Shown one piece after another: positions 19,677 to 30,644 of a stretch of DNA of 64,000 nt (its first letter is position 1; each line of letters begins with the position of its first letter). Made by a program: the position numbers and the translations under genes. Under the pieces are notes generated by a model. That model ran no database searches, was not told where the DNA came from, and was given only the letters and a program-made list of their open reading frames with translations. Source of the DNA: Paludibacter sp. (GTDB lineage Bacteria; Bacteroidota; Bacteroidia; Bacteroidales; Paludibacteraceae); the NCBI GenBank assembly GCA_028710415.1, contig JAQTUE010000002.1, positions 124,001 through 188,000 of the forward strand, written 5' to 3'.

Positions 19677-20876
19677 ATGAATAAATTTATGAATGCTTTG
19701 GGAGATCTCGAAGCGAACCACGAAAAACTATTGAGTAGGAAAAATGAACAATTATCAAACGGGAATAATGTTTACACCCGTTATATCAATCCAATTCTTA
19801 CTGCAGAACATGCACCATTAACCTGGCGATATGATTTTAACCCGGACTCGAATCCTTACCTCATGGAACGCATTGGAGTGAATGCAACCCTGAATTCAGG
19901 GGCAATGAAATGGAACGGAAAATATATTCTGGTAGTTCGGGTTGAAGGGAATGACCGTAAATCGTTTTTTGCCATTGCCGAAAGCCCAAATGGCATAGAC
20001 AATTTCCGCTTTTGGGATGAACCTGTTACTTTGCCTGAGACAGAAAACCCGGATACGAATGTTTATGATATGCGTCTGACTGCTCATGAAGATGGTTGGA
20101 TTTACGGGGTTTTTTGCTCTGAACGCAAGGACCCGGAAGCACCTGCCGGAGATTTATCCTCTGCAGTTGCAGCAGCAGGTATTGCCAGGACTAAGGACCT
20201 GGTTGCATGGGAAAGATTACCTGATTTGAAAACGAAGAGCCAACAGCGTAATGTTGTACTCCACCCTGAATTTATAGATGGAAAATATGCCTTGTATACC
20301 CGTCCTCAGGATGGATTTATTGATACCGGTAGTGGCGGTGGCATTGGCTGGGCGTTGGTGGATGATATCACAAATGCTGAAGTAACAAATGAAATTATCA
20401 TAAACCAACGGTATTACCATACAATCAAAGAATTAAAGAACGGGGAAGGTCCTCACCCAATTAAGACTGAGAAAGGCTGGTTGCATTTAGCCCATGGTGT
20501 AAGAAATTGCGCCGCCGGATTAAGGTACGTGTTGTATCTTTATCTTACCGATTTGCTGGATCCAACAAAATTAATTGCTGAGCCTGCCGGATATTTTATG
20601 GCACCAATAGAGTCTGAACGCATTGGGGATGTTTCGAATGTACTTTTCAGTAATGGTTGGATTGCCGATGAAGATGGAACGGTATTTATCTATTATGCAT
20701 CATCTGATACCCGCATGCATGTTGCTACATCAACCATCGAAAAATTGCTTGACTATTGTTTAAGTACGCCTGCTGATGGCTATCGTTCAGCTGCTTCAGT
20801 CGAAACAATAAAAGAGCTGGTGTGCAAAAATAAATCTATTCCAGATGCCAACCATTTATCTTTGAAATCAAATTAA
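19677..20876 (+). CDS. GH130 4-O-beta-mannosyl-glucose phosphorylase
   Basis: The enzyme is cytoplasmic (no signal) and splits beta-1,4-mannosyl-glucose with phosphate into mannose 1-phosphate and glucose. The ATG at 19677 gives 400 residues, the usual GH130 length. The candidate proton-donor Asp in [16 protein letters not shown] is then residue 131, the number I recall for the Bacteroides fragilis enzyme. An upstream in-frame ATG at 19620 would add 19 residues that do not look family-like. Other family segments are [27 protein letters not shown] and a [17 protein letters not shown] substrate loop. With the 2-epimerase at 30698 it forms the known mannobiose to mannosylglucose to mannose-1-phosphate route. 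Confidence 0.92.
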   Translation: MNKFMNALGDLEANHEKLLSRKNEQLSNGNNVYTRYINPILTAEHAPLTWRYDFNPDSNPYLMERIGVNATLNSGAMKWNGKYILVVRVEGNDRKSFFAIAESPNGIDNFRFWDEPVTLPETENPDTNVYDMRLTAHEDGWIYGVFCSERKDPEAPAGDLSSAVAAAGIARTKDLVAWERLPDLKTKSQQRNVVLHPEFIDGKYALYTRPQDGFIDTGSGGGIGWALVDDITNAEVTNEIIINQRYYHTIKELKNGEGPHPIKTEKGWLHLAHGVRNCAAGLRYVLYLYLTDLLDPTKLIAEPAGYFMAPIESERIGDVSNVLFSNGWIADEDGTVFIYYASSDTRMHVATSTIEKLLDYCLSTPADGYRSAASVETIKELVCKNKSIPDANHLSLKSN

Positions 20877-20971
20877 ATATTAAAAAACAATCGTAAATAA
20901 CAGTGGGGATTTACCTGCGGTTATTTGTTGATAAATGAATTCAAATTCTGTAAATAATTAATAAAAACATA

Positions 20972-22186
20972 ATGAAAAACTCAAAATTATTTTTGTTTGC
21001 TGCACTCTTATTTTGCCTGTTATTGCCACTTCAGGCACAAAAATTCAATAATTTAGCTCAGACTCCTCCCATGGGTTGGAATAGCTGGAACAAATTTGCC
21101 TGTGATGTCAGTGAAGTGCTGATTCGTGAAACAGCTGATGCCATGGTTTCTTCAGGAATGAAAGATGCCGGATATGAATACATCATTATTGATGATTGCT
21201 GGCAGGTAAGCCGTGACAGCCTTGGTTTTATTGTTCCCGACCCAAAACGGTTTCCTTCAGGTATAAGAGCATTGGCTGATTATGTACATTCCAAAGGGCT
21301 AAAGTTTGGCATTTATTCGTGTGCAGGGGATAAAACATGTGGTGGAAGACCTGCCGGACGTGGTCATGAATATCAGGATGCAGTGATGTATGCCAAATGG
21401 GGTGTGGATTATTTAAAATACGACTGGTGTAATACCGATAAACTAAATGCCGAAGGTTCTTATACCACCATGCGTGATGCCCTCCATGAAGCAGGAAGGC
21501 CGATTGTATTCAGCCTCTGTGAGTGGGGAAATAACAAACCATGGTTGTGGGCAAAAGAAGTCGGACATCTTTGGAGAACAACCGGTGATATTTACAATTG
21601 CTTTGATTGTATTAATGATCATGGAACCTGGAAATCATGGGGCGTTATGCAAATAATTGATAAGCAGGATAGCTTGCGTCAATATGCAGGACCTGGACAT
21701 TGGAATGATCCGGATATGCTGGAAGTAGGAAATGGAATGTCATTAAATGAATCGAGGGCTCACTTCACCATGTGGTGTATGCTTACAGCCCCATTGATTG
21801 CCGGGAATGATTTGCGTTCAATGACTCCTGAAACTCAAAGTGTACTTGCGAATAAGGAAGTTATTGCCATTGATCAGGACTCGTTGGGAATACAGGGATT
21901 GAGGCATTCAGTGAAGGATAGTGTGGAAACCTGGTTGAAACCCCTGAAGAATGGCCAATGGGCGGTTTGTTTATTGAATCGTAGTAAATCACCTAAAGCC
22001 ATCAATCTTGATTGGAAGACATTCTCTGTTACTGATTCTTTTTCAAACAGGACGCTTGATACTACCGGAAAGGAAATCTATAAACTGCGTGATTTGTGGT
22101 TGAAGAAAAATACCGGTGACACCCGCAAACCTCTGAAAACAACCATTCAGGCACATGATGTCCTGTGTTTAAGATTATTCAAATAA
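20972..22186 (+). CDS. GH27 alpha-galactosidase, exported
   Basis: The 404-residue protein with a signal peptide (ending LLPLQAQ) removes alpha-1,6-galactose from galactomannan or galactoglucomannan side chains. GH27 hallmarks are all present: TPPMGWNSWNKF at the mature N-terminus, IIIDDCWQ, FGIYSCAGDKTCGGRPAG, the nucleophile D151 in YLKYDWCNTD, the acid/base D206 in LWRTTGDIYNC, and GHWNDPDMLEVGNG. The C-terminal beta-sandwich is intact (length is normal). The gap after GH130 is 95 bases. It is probably periplasmic or on the outer surface; there is no lipobox. Confidence 0.93.
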   Translation: MKNSKLFLFAALLFCLLLPLQAQKFNNLAQTPPMGWNSWNKFACDVSEVLIRETADAMVSSGMKDAGYEYIIIDDCWQVSRDSLGFIVPDPKRFPSGIRALADYVHSKGLKFGIYSCAGDKTCGGRPAGRGHEYQDAVMYAKWGVDYLKYDWCNTDKLNAEGSYTTMRDALHEAGRPIVFSLCEWGNNKPWLWAKEVGHLWRTTGDIYNCFDCINDHGTWKSWGVMQIIDKQDSLRQYAGPGHWNDPDMLEVGNGMSLNESRAHFTMWCMLTAPLIAGNDLRSMTPETQSVLANKEVIAIDQDSLGIQGLRHSVKDSVETWLKPLKNGQWAVCLLNRSKSPKAINLDWKTFSVTDSFSNRTLDTTGKEIYKLRDLWLKKNTGDTRKPLKTTIQAHDVLCLRLFK

Positions 22187-22327
22187 GAAAAGAAAATTTC
22201 AATAATAGTATTACATTAGAAACATATTATACCTTAAAATCGGTTTAGAACTGATACATTTACACTGTAAAATCCAGAAGGTATTTTATCCTTAAATTTA
22301 AATCGTTACTAACACAAAAGAATCATT

Positions 22328-23716
22328 ATGACTTTTCAGAAACTAAGTTTGAAAGAGAAAGTAGGATATGGATTCGGAGATGCGGCAGCATCGATGTTCT
22401 GGAAACTTTTCTCCATGTATCTCATGTTTTTTTATACCGATATTTTCGGAATTTCAGCAACTGTAGTCGGAACAATGTTTTTAGTGACCCGTATCTGGGA
22501 TGCCTCCTTCGATCCTTTTGTAGGGATCCTTGCTGACCGTACAAAATCCCGTTGGGGTAAATTCAGGCCTTACTTGCTTTGGATGATGATTCCATTTGGG
22601 ATACTGGGTGTTTTCATGTTTTCAACTCCAAATCTGGGACCCACAGGAAAAATAGTATATGCCTATGTTACCTACTCGTTGATGATGATGGTTTATTCCC
22701 TTATTAACGTTCCGTATGCATCATTGATGGGAGTAATGACTTCTGATGGAAAACAACGAACTACACTGGCTTCTTATCGCATGATTTTTGCCTTTAGTGG
22801 AAGTTTGTTGGTTTTGGCAGCTGCAGAACCACTGGTTGATATTTTCAGTAAGATGAATGGTGGAGCTATCAACCTAAAAATGGGTTGGCAATATGCAGCT
22901 ATTGTTTTTGCCTTGGTAGCAGTTGCTTTCTTCTTTATATGTTTCTCATGGACAAAAGAGAAGGTAAAGCCTGTTGTTGAAAAAACTTCCTTGAAACATG
23001 ATTTGAAGGATCTTTGGGCAAACCGTCCCTGGTTTATATTGTTAGGAGCAGGTGTTGCAGTTATTTTCTTTAATTCTATCCGCGATGGAGCAGCAATCTA
23101 TTATTTCAAGTATTATGTTACTACCCAGGATGCTTTTCAGATTAACTCTTTAAAACTTACAATAACCCTGAGCAGCATGTATTTTGTGTTGGGACAGGCA
23201 GCAAATATCCTGGGAGTAGTGCTGGCTATACCGGTTTCAAGTCGCATAGGTAAAAAAGGAACTTTTATGACTGCAATGCTTTTAGCTACCGTATTAAGTG
23301 GATTCTTTTATTTTATCGACCGTAGCAATACAACTCAAATCTTTGTAATGCAGTTCCTGATTAGTTTATGTGCCGGAATTACCCTTCCATTGATCTGGTC
23401 GATGTATGCTGATGCAGCTGACTATTCAGAATGGAAAACTAAACGTCGTGCAACAGGGCTTATTTTCTCGGCTTCATCCATGTCCCAGAAATTCGGTTGG
23501 ACAATCGGGGGTGCTTTGGCAGGATGGTTGTTGGGGTATTATGGTTTCCAGGCTAATGTAGTTCAAACCGAAACTGCACAAAACGGAATTCGCATGATGT
23601 TAAGTTTCTTCCCTGCTATTGGGACCATGTTGGGTGTACTCTTTATGTTCATATATCCATTGAATGAAACAAAAATGAAAGAAATTGGTGAGGATTTAAA
23701 TAAACTCAGGAAGTAA
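22328..23716 (+). CDS. GPH-family (MelB-like) inner-membrane sugar:cation symporter
   Basis: A 462-residue polytopic membrane protein with about 12 hydrophobic segments. The cytoplasmic loop RIWDASFDPFVGILADRTKSRWGKFRPYLLW carries the Asp and Arg pattern of the glycoside-pentoside-hexuronide family, and YSEWKTKRRATGLIFSASS repeats the loop in the second half. It should import disaccharides such as mannobiose, mannosylglucose or cellobiose across the inner membrane to the cytoplasmic epimerase and phosphorylases. A GPH transporter is the usual partner of GH130 in Bacteroides mannan loci. Coupling ion is unknown. Confidence 0.92.
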   Translation: MTFQKLSLKEKVGYGFGDAAASMFWKLFSMYLMFFYTDIFGISATVVGTMFLVTRIWDASFDPFVGILADRTKSRWGKFRPYLLWMMIPFGILGVFMFSTPNLGPTGKIVYAYVTYSLMMMVYSLINVPYASLMGVMTSDGKQRTTLASYRMIFAFSGSLLVLAAAEPLVDIFSKMNGGAINLKMGWQYAAIVFALVAVAFFFICFSWTKEKVKPVVEKTSLKHDLKDLWANRPWFILLGAGVAVIFFNSIRDGAAIYYFKYYVTTQDAFQINSLKLTITLSSMYFVLGQAANILGVVLAIPVSSRIGKKGTFMTAMLLATVLSGFFYFIDRSNTTQIFVMQFLISLCAGITLPLIWSMYADAADYSEWKTKRRATGLIFSASSMSQKFGWTIGGALAGWLLGYYGFQANVVQTETAQNGIRMMLSFFPAIGTMLGVLFMFIYPLNETKMKEIGEDLNKLRK

Positions 23717-23771
23717 AGTCTTATCAATTATTTATTGAATGGGTTGTTGAAAATTGACTCAGTATTTCTGA

Positions 23772-23797
23772 TTTCAGCTATAAAACTATAGCTGAAA
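23772..23797. terminator. Perfect 11-bp hairpin after the symporter gene (possible terminator)
   Basis: TTTCAGCTATA, a 4-base loop, then TATAGCTGAAA. The stem is perfect but no T-run follows directly, so it may stabilise the upstream mRNA end and not terminate. It lies 56 bases after the symporter stop and 80 bases before the next gene. Confidence 0.45.
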
Positions 23798-23876
23798 CCG
23801 GAAATTAATTATTATTTCTTTTTGATTTAATTAAAGGCTCATTTTAGTTTGTTTTTTCCTGCAGATCCGTGTTTAT

Positions 23877-25631
23877 ATGAAAATTACTTCTATAAAATCA
23901 TCCCTCATTTTCGTTTCTGCAATTTATTTGTTGATGGCTACGAATATATCCTGCAAACAAAACGATCCGGTAGTCATAGTGAAGCCGGTTGTTGTAGATA
24001 CTACTTTTAAAGCTCCGGTTGATCCTGAAATAGCCAGGACTATAGGTTTCTTCCTGAACGATTGGCAACCCAAAACGTATGTTGCACCTACTTTTACCGA
24101 AACAGCCATTACCAGCTCCGGTGTGACAACAACAGTAACAGTGGATGCGTCGAATGTACTTACTAAAATCCCGTTGACTAATTTTGGACATAATGCCAAT
24201 AACTGGATGACCAGGATGTATAACGAGCCTGTTTTTATTAACCACCTTTCCAATCTGAAACCCAATATTCTTCGCTGGCCTGCCGGTAGCGGCAGCGATT
24301 GTCATTTCTGGAATTGCAATCAGGACCAACCGCCTGCTGATGCCCCGACACGGTTGAAAAAAGCTGATGGAACCTATCAAACTACAGGGTTATATACCTA
24401 TGGTAAAACCGCTAATAGTTGGCAGGCCACCCTTGATGATTATTATTCTGTGTTGCAGCAAACTAATTCACAGGGGCTTATTACGGTTAATTATGGCTAT
24501 GCCCGTTATGGCACAAGTACTAATCCGGTTGCTACAGCTGCACATTTAGCTGCTGACTGGGTGCGTTATGACAATGGACGTACAAAATACTGGGAAATTG
24601 GTAACGAAACTTATGCCGAATGGGAGTGGGGATACCGCATTGATACAGGTGCAAATAAAGATGGGCAACCGGAGTATTTGACCGGTGGACTTTACGCCAA
24701 ACATTTTATAGTGTTTGCCGATTCAATGAAAAAGGCTGCTGTCCAAATTGGGAAGACTATTTATATTGGTGCGGTCATGCAGGAGTCTGCTACTTCGTCG
24801 TGGCAGGCATTGATCACCAGGACCTGGAACTCAACCATGATACCCCAGGCTCTAAATATCCCCGATTTCTATATCGGACATAATTACATTACTCCATACA
24901 ACGAAAACTCAACAGCAAGTACCGTCCTTACTGCTGCTTTAACAGTGCCTACGACCATGATGGATTTCATGAAAAGTGAGATATCGACCAATGGTGGAAT
25001 AGTGAAACCAGTCATATTCTCCGAATGGAACATGTGGGCTAAGGATTCAAAGCAACAGGTATCCAATACAAGCGGGACATTTGCTGTTATTGTTCAGGCC
25101 GAAGCGTTGAAGAATAAATTTGGGTTATCAGCCCGTTGGGATTTATTCAATGGGTGGGATAGTGGCAATGATCATGGCCTTTTCAGTACTGGCGATCCTT
25201 TAGAGGGCGTTGCAAAATGGACTCCACGTCCTTCTTTTTACTATTTATATTACTTCCAGAAATGCATAGGCGACCGTCTGGTGGAAACAACCAAAAGCGG
25301 AAGTGCCTCTGTAATTTCATATGCTTCGACCTATACCACCGGCCAGGCAAGTGTTGCATTACTTAATAATTCCGGTAATCCTCAAACTGTATTGGTCAAA
25401 TTAAAGAATTTCCATCTGGGAAAACGTTTTTATTGGTATACGCTTGAAGGAAGTGATGACAATGGTGATTTTTCAAGAAAGGTAATTGTGAATGGTTCAG
25501 CACCATCAGGAGTTGCAGGAGGTCCTTCTGACTATGCAACATTGAAAGCTAGGTCTGCTTCAACTGCTGCCGGAATAAGGGTGACAGTTCCTGCCTGGAG
25601 TGGTGTTTTTATTTTGGTGGACAAACCCTGA
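23877..25631 (+). CDS. Lipoprotein clan GH-A glycoside hydrolase of uncertain family
   Basis: The 584-residue lipoprotein has a signal and lipobox near NISC. It has a TIM-barrel glycosidase pattern: ILRWPAGSGSDCHFWNC early in the barrel, a putative acid/base E244 in YWEIGNETYAEWEWG and a putative nucleophile E383 in KPVIFSEWNMWAKD. A C-terminal beta-sandwich (about 480-584) ends in VPAWSGVFILVDK. The layout recalls GH51 arabinofuranosidases and agarase-like families, but I cannot assign it to any with confidence. The lipid anchor and the place between symporter and GH3 suggest a surface or periplasm-facing role on a side chain or a backbone linkage. The call as a retaining glycosidase is inference from the two Glu motifs. 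Confidence 0.7.
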   Translation: MKITSIKSSLIFVSAIYLLMATNISCKQNDPVVIVKPVVVDTTFKAPVDPEIARTIGFFLNDWQPKTYVAPTFTETAITSSGVTTTVTVDASNVLTKIPLTNFGHNANNWMTRMYNEPVFINHLSNLKPNILRWPAGSGSDCHFWNCNQDQPPADAPTRLKKADGTYQTTGLYTYGKTANSWQATLDDYYSVLQQTNSQGLITVNYGYARYGTSTNPVATAAHLAADWVRYDNGRTKYWEIGNETYAEWEWGYRIDTGANKDGQPEYLTGGLYAKHFIVFADSMKKAAVQIGKTIYIGAVMQESATSSWQALITRTWNSTMIPQALNIPDFYIGHNYITPYNENSTASTVLTAALTVPTTMMDFMKSEISTNGGIVKPVIFSEWNMWAKDSKQQVSNTSGTFAVIVQAEALKNKFGLSARWDLFNGWDSGNDHGLFSTGDPLEGVAKWTPRPSFYYLYYFQKCIGDRLVETTKSGSASVISYASTYTTGQASVALLNNSGNPQTVLVKLKNFHLGKRFYWYTLEGSDDNGDFSRKVIVNGSAPSGVAGGPSDYATLKARSASTAAGIRVTVPAWSGVFILVDKP

Positions 25632-25720
25632 TAAAATATACTGTTATAAAATGTTTGTTCCCTGGATGACTAAATTTAATGAAATTATAAAAAATACTTG
25701 TCGATTCTATTATTGACTAT

Positions 25721-28033
25721 ATGGATATGAAAAAAAAGCTTTGCCTTATTCCATTATTAAGTTTGTTTTTATTTACAGTTATTGCTGAAAACAAACCAAA
25801 TACTATCCCTACACCAGAAACAAGTGCTGCAAAATTAGTTTCACAGTTATCACTTGCCGAAAAGATTTCACAACTGAAAATTAGTTCATATGAAAATATC
25901 AGGAATTATGTAAATTCACGTGGTGAAGTGAACCTGGACAGCCTGAAGAAAAACTTTCCTACAGGTGTTGGCGGAATCGGACTGGACAAGGATCTTGATC
26001 CTGTGGTGTATGTGAATGTAGCAAACGCAATACGGCATTATAATAAAACCTTGCTTCATCCCATTCCTCCAATGTTTATAGGTGAAGGACTTCACGGGTT
26101 TATGGCTAAAGGAGCTACCGTATTTCCTCAGGCCATTGCCTTGGGTTGTAGTTGGGATACTGATTTGCTCGGGAAGGTCTTCTCGGTTACTGCTCTCGAA
26201 GCTTCAGCCAGAGGAGTGAAACAGTTATTTTCACCTGTGCTTGATTTAGCCCGTGAACCCCGTTTTGGTCGTACCGAAGAAATGTATAGTGAAGATTCTT
26301 ACCTGGCTGCCATTTGCGGGCAGGCTGCTATCTGGGGCTTCCAGGGACACAGTGGATTGCCTGATGCAACTCAGGTTGCTGCTACCCTGAAACATTTTGT
26401 TGGACATGGTCAACCGGAAGGTGGAAGGAATGTTGCACCTATCAATATATCTCCCTATGATTTATTGAATAATCACATTCAACCTTTTGAGAAATGTATC
26501 CATGCAGGGGCGCTGAGCGTTATGCCTTCGTATAACGAAATGAATGGTATTCCAAACCATGGCAGTAAATGGCTGTTACGTGATATCCTGCGTGATAAAC
26601 TGGGATTTAATGGACTGATTACTTCCGATCAGGATGCCATTAATGAAATGTATCGCACTCATGGAGTTGTGTCATCATTTGCTGAAGCTGCTAAACTGGC
26701 AATTGAAAATGGAGTGGATCTGGATCTTCGATTCAGCATTGGGGCCTATGATGAACTTGAAAATCTTGTAAGAACAGGTAAATTAAACGAGAAGCTCATA
26801 GATGAATCGGTGACGCGATTTTTGATACTAAAATATAAACTTGGTTTATTTGAGTCAAAGGATATTGTTGTATCCAAGATGCTCGAAGTGACCAACTCCA
26901 CCGCACACAAAGCACTTGCTCTGGAAGTTGCCCAAAAATCACTTGTGTTGTTGAAAAATAACTCAAATACTTTACCCCTGGATGCATCAAAACTAAAAAC
27001 TGTTGCAGTGATAGGCCCACTGGCTAAAGGTGTTCATTTTGGAGGGTATACTGCCGAACCCAGGCATGGAATTGATGTGTTGCAAGGCATACAAAATTTT
27101 GCAGGTACTAAGTTTAAAGTGGTTTATGCCGAAGGCTGCTGTCTGGCTAAAGAAGAAAGTTCTTTCTGGAAAGATGATGTCCAGACACCCATAGATGAAA
27201 ATATTAATATTAAACTGATGGACGAAGCTGTTGATGCAGCTGCGAAAAGTGATGTGGTTGTTCTCGCATTGGGTGAAACAGTTGCTTTTAGTCGCGAAGC
27301 CTGGGGTGAAAACCATTTGGGCGACCGTGATAATCTGGATTTATTGGGTAAGCAAGATCAATTGGTTGAAATGCTGCTTAAAACTGGAAAGCCTGTTGTA
27401 GTTTTAATGTTTGGAGGCCGCCCCTTGAGTTTTAATTATGTGGCTGAAAATGTACCGGCAATTATTCAGGTTTTCTATCCGGGTCAGGAAGGAGGGACTG
27501 CCATTGCCGATGTCCTTTTTGGTAAAGTAAACCCTTCCGGTAAATTGTCTGTCACCATTCCTAAATCCGTAGGCCAGTTGCCTTGCTATTACAGCCGGAA
27601 ACCTTCACGTATGCGCAGTTATATCAATTTCAAGGGCAGCGAACCTTTATTTCCTTTCGGGTATGGTTTGTCGTACACGAGTTTTAAATACTCTGCCCCA
27701 ACGATTGATAAAACTGAAATTACCAAAACCGAATCTGTTAATGTATCCGTTCAGGTTACCAACACTGGGAAAGTGGCAGGTGAAGAAGTAGTTCAGTTAT
27801 ATATCCACGATCTTATCAGTGCAGGTGTCAGGCCGGTTAAAGAACTGAAAGACTTTACCCGGATCTCCCTGCAACCAAATGAAACAAAAATTGTTACATT
27901 TTCAGTAACACCCGATAAATTATCCTATTATAACCCGGACCTGCAAAAGGTGATAGAGCCCGGTGACTTTGATGTGATGGTTGGACCGAACTCAGTGGAT
28001 GTAAAATCAATAAGTTTTAAGGTGAACCCATAG
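25721..28033 (+). CDS. GH3 beta-glycosidase (beta-glucosidase or beta-mannosidase type), exported
   Basis: The 770-residue protein has a short signal (ending TVIAENK). The start could also be the ATG at 25727. The domains are the (beta/alpha)8 barrel (about 35-390), the alpha/beta sandwich (about 400-620) and a C-terminal fibronectin III-like domain (about 665-770, VNVSVQVTNTGKVAGEEVVQLY). The nucleophile is D303 in GLITSDQDAINEM; most GH3 enzymes have SDW here, so Gln is a variation. GEGLHGFM and KHFVGHGQPEGGRN are substrate-binding segments. It would release terminal glucose, mannose or xylose from imported oligosaccharides. It lies 89 bases after the GH-A hydrolase. Confidence 0.9.
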   Translation: MDMKKKLCLIPLLSLFLFTVIAENKPNTIPTPETSAAKLVSQLSLAEKISQLKISSYENIRNYVNSRGEVNLDSLKKNFPTGVGGIGLDKDLDPVVYVNVANAIRHYNKTLLHPIPPMFIGEGLHGFMAKGATVFPQAIALGCSWDTDLLGKVFSVTALEASARGVKQLFSPVLDLAREPRFGRTEEMYSEDSYLAAICGQAAIWGFQGHSGLPDATQVAATLKHFVGHGQPEGGRNVAPINISPYDLLNNHIQPFEKCIHAGALSVMPSYNEMNGIPNHGSKWLLRDILRDKLGFNGLITSDQDAINEMYRTHGVVSSFAEAAKLAIENGVDLDLRFSIGAYDELENLVRTGKLNEKLIDESVTRFLILKYKLGLFESKDIVVSKMLEVTNSTAHKALALEVAQKSLVLLKNNSNTLPLDASKLKTVAVIGPLAKGVHFGGYTAEPRHGIDVLQGIQNFAGTKFKVVYAEGCCLAKEESSFWKDDVQTPIDENINIKLMDEAVDAAAKSDVVVLALGETVAFSREAWGENHLGDRDNLDLLGKQDQLVEMLLKTGKPVVVLMFGGRPLSFNYVAENVPAIIQVFYPGQEGGTAIADVLFGKVNPSGKLSVTIPKSVGQLPCYYSRKPSRMRSYINFKGSEPLFPFGYGLSYTSFKYSAPTIDKTEITKTESVNVSVQVTNTGKVAGEEVVQLYIHDLISAGVRPVKELKDFTRISLQPNETKIVTFSVTPDKLSYYNPDLQKVIEPGDFDVMVGPNSVDVKSISFKVNP

Positions 28034-28105
28034 TTACTAAGGGAAATTTTATGATTCTCGGATTTGATATTTTTTTTTGAATATAAATTCAACAATGCTA
28101 ACTTT

Positions 28106-28136
28106 CCTTGCTCCCCTTTAGGGGCTGGGGGTTTTA
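28106..28136. repeat. CCCCTTTAGGGG intergenic repeat element
   Basis: A CTCCCCTTTAGGGGCTGGGGG block between the GH3 and GH94 genes. Related blocks lie at 38471-38500 and 38538-38564. The core is a short palindrome with a G-rich tail. Confidence 0.6.
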
Positions 28137-28194
28137 AAATCAACAATACTAACTCCTCTTATCCCATTATGGGCAAGAGGTCATTACAACCTAT

Positions 28195-30633
28195 ATGAAA
28201 TACGGACATTTTGATGACAATCGGCGTGAATACGTCATTACCAATCCCCGGACACCCTGGCCATGGATTAATTACCTTGGCAATGAGGATTTCTTTAGTT
28301 TAATTTCAAATACTGGTGGCGGATATTCTTTTTATAAAGATGCCAAATTCCGTCGTATTACACGCTATCGGTATAATAATGTGCCGATGGATAGTGGCGG
28401 AAAGTATTTCTATATCAATGATGGTGAATCAATATGGAGCCCTGGCTGGAAACCCTGCAAAACAGAACTGGATAGTTACGAGTGCCGCCATGGGATGAAT
28501 TACACCATTATCAAAGGAGTGAAAAACGGTGTAGAGGCGGAAGCTTTGTATTTTGTTCCCCTGAAAACATGGGCTGAAGTACAAAAACTCACCCTTAGAA
28601 ATACAACCGGCGAAGTCAAAACACTCAAGATTTTTTCATTCGTTGAATGGTGCCTGTGGAATGCTGCCTCCGATATGGAAAACTTCCAACGTAACTTCTC
28701 AACAGGTGAAGTGGAAATAGAGGATTCAGTTATTTATCACAAGACAGAATACAAGGAACGCCGGGATCATTTTGCGTATTACTCGGTCAATGAATCCATG
28801 CAGGGTTTCGATACCGACCGGGAGACATTCTTTGGACTGTACAATGGCTTTGATGAACCACAAACTGTCCTTGAAGGTGCTCCCCGCAATTCGGAAGCAC
28901 ATGGCTGGTCACCCATAGCATCTCATTATGTAGAAGTCGTATTACAACCCGGTGAATCAAAGGATCTGGTATATGTATTGGGATATGTTGAAAATGCTCA
29001 GGATGACAAATGGGAAAGCAAGAATGTAATCAATAAAACCAAGGCTAAAGCTTCTATTGCCCGATTCGATACTGCTGAGAAAGTAGACAATGCACTGGCT
29101 GAATTAAAAGTCTATTGGGATAAATTGCTGAATGTTTTCACACTCCAATCCGGGGAAAAGAAACTGGATCGCATGGTGAACATCTGGAACCAGTATCAGT
29201 GTATGATTACCTTTTGTTTCTCACGTTCTGCATCGTTTTTCGAAAGTGGAATCGGCCGGGGAATGGGTTTCCGTGATTCCAACCAGGATTTGGTGGGTTT
29301 TGTTCACCAGATTCCCGAACGTGCCCGCGAACGCATCATCGACATTGCTTCAACACAGTTTCCGGATGGTGGTTGTTACCATCAATACCAACCTTTGACC
29401 AAAAAAGGGAATAATGAAATAGGACAAGGCTTTAACGATGACCCTATGTGGCTGATCCTTGGCACTACCAGCTATATCAAAGAATCGGGTGATTTTACCA
29501 TCCTTGACGAACCGGTACCCTTCGACAATGAAGAAGGTTCGGAAGTGTCTCTTTTCCATCACCTGACTGTCTCGTTCGATCATGTGGTGAATAACCTGGG
29601 GCCGCTTGGTTTGCCTTTGAGTGGTCGTGCCGACTGGAACGATTGCCTGAACCTGAATTGCTTTTCAAACGACCCGAATGAAAGTTTCCAGACAACTGAA
29701 AATAAATCCGAAGGCAGTCAGGCACAAAGTCTGATGATTGCCGGACTTTTCGTGGTCTATGGCCGCGATTATGTGGAATTGTGCAAAACAATAGGGAACA
29801 ATCCGGAAGCTGAACGAGCCCAACAGCATATCGATACCATGGTAGAAGCCATTAAAGCTCATGGCTGGGATGGTGAATGGTTTATCCGTGCCTACGATTA
29901 CTTCGGAAATAAAATAGGCTCTAAAGAGAATGAGGAATCTAAGATCTTCATTGAATCGAACGGTTGGTGTACCATGGCAGGCATTGGACTGGAAGAAGGC
30001 ATGGTGGCAAAAGCCCTCGATTCAGTAAAGGAACGCCTCGATTGCGAGCACGGTATTGTCCTCAATAATCCACCTTTTACAAAATACTATATCGAATACG
30101 GCGAAATATCCAGTTACCCACCCGGCTACAAGGAAAATGCAGGTATCTTTTGCCACAACAACCCATGGATCATGATCGGTGAGACAGTTCAGGGGCGTGG
30201 GGATCGTGCCTGGGAGTATTTCCGTAAAATATGTCCTTCGTACCTTGAGGAAATAAGCGACCTGCATAAAACAGAACCATATGTCTATGCACAAATGATT
30301 GCAGGCAAAGATGCCTTCCTGCCGGGCGAAGCTAAAAACTCCTGGTTGACCGGAACTGCTGCCTGGAACTATTATGCCATTACACAGTATATTCTGGGCA
30401 TTCGTCCGACCTACACAGGACTGATGATTAACCCTTGTATTTCGCCCGGGTGGAAAGGCTTTAAAGTTACCCGCCAATTCAGGGGCGCAACCTATCAGAT
30501 TGAAGTGAAAAATCCTCGTGGTGCCATGAAGGGAGTAGCCTCCCTGACAATTGATGGAAATACTGTCGAAGGTAATATTGTACCAATCATGCCTGCCGGT
30601 GCAACATATACAGTGGATGTAGTGTTGATATAA
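28195..30633 (+). CDS. GH94 cellobiose phosphorylase (cytoplasmic)
   Basis: This 812-residue protein without a signal peptide has the length typical of cellobiose phosphorylases, shorter than cyclic-glucan synthase types. It converts cellobiose and phosphate to glucose 1-phosphate and glucose. It has the N-terminal beta-sandwich (about 1-280, starting [15 protein letters not shown]), then an (alpha/alpha)6 barrel. [19 protein letters not shown] and [14 protein letters not shown] (catalytic Asp in the DWND motif, residues 480-483) are GH94 signatures, and [18 protein letters not shown] is the phosphate-side loop. In a glucomannan locus it would handle glucosyl-glucose units, complementing GH130. 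Chitobiose activity is less likely. Confidence 0.9.
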   Translation: MKYGHFDDNRREYVITNPRTPWPWINYLGNEDFFSLISNTGGGYSFYKDAKFRRITRYRYNNVPMDSGGKYFYINDGESIWSPGWKPCKTELDSYECRHGMNYTIIKGVKNGVEAEALYFVPLKTWAEVQKLTLRNTTGEVKTLKIFSFVEWCLWNAASDMENFQRNFSTGEVEIEDSVIYHKTEYKERRDHFAYYSVNESMQGFDTDRETFFGLYNGFDEPQTVLEGAPRNSEAHGWSPIASHYVEVVLQPGESKDLVYVLGYVENAQDDKWESKNVINKTKAKASIARFDTAEKVDNALAELKVYWDKLLNVFTLQSGEKKLDRMVNIWNQYQCMITFCFSRSASFFESGIGRGMGFRDSNQDLVGFVHQIPERARERIIDIASTQFPDGGCYHQYQPLTKKGNNEIGQGFNDDPMWLILGTTSYIKESGDFTILDEPVPFDNEEGSEVSLFHHLTVSFDHVVNNLGPLGLPLSGRADWNDCLNLNCFSNDPNESFQTTENKSEGSQAQSLMIAGLFVVYGRDYVELCKTIGNNPEAERAQQHIDTMVEAIKAHGWDGEWFIRAYDYFGNKIGSKENEESKIFIESNGWCTMAGIGLEEGMVAKALDSVKERLDCEHGIVLNNPPFTKYYIEYGEISSYPPGYKENAGIFCHNNPWIMIGETVQGRGDRAWEYFRKICPSYLEEISDLHKTEPYVYAQMIAGKDAFLPGEAKNSWLTGTAAWNYYAITQYILGIRPTYTGLMINPCISPGWKGFKVTRQFRGATYQIEVKNPRGAMKGVASLTIDGNTVEGNIVPIMPAGATYTVDVVLI

Positions 30634-30644
30634 GAACAACTCTC

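Noticed and set aside
30022..30639. A 205-codon open frame on the - strand
   Set aside because: It is antisense to the 3' part of the GH94 gene, which has strong catalytic motifs. The translation is Cys/His-rich noise.
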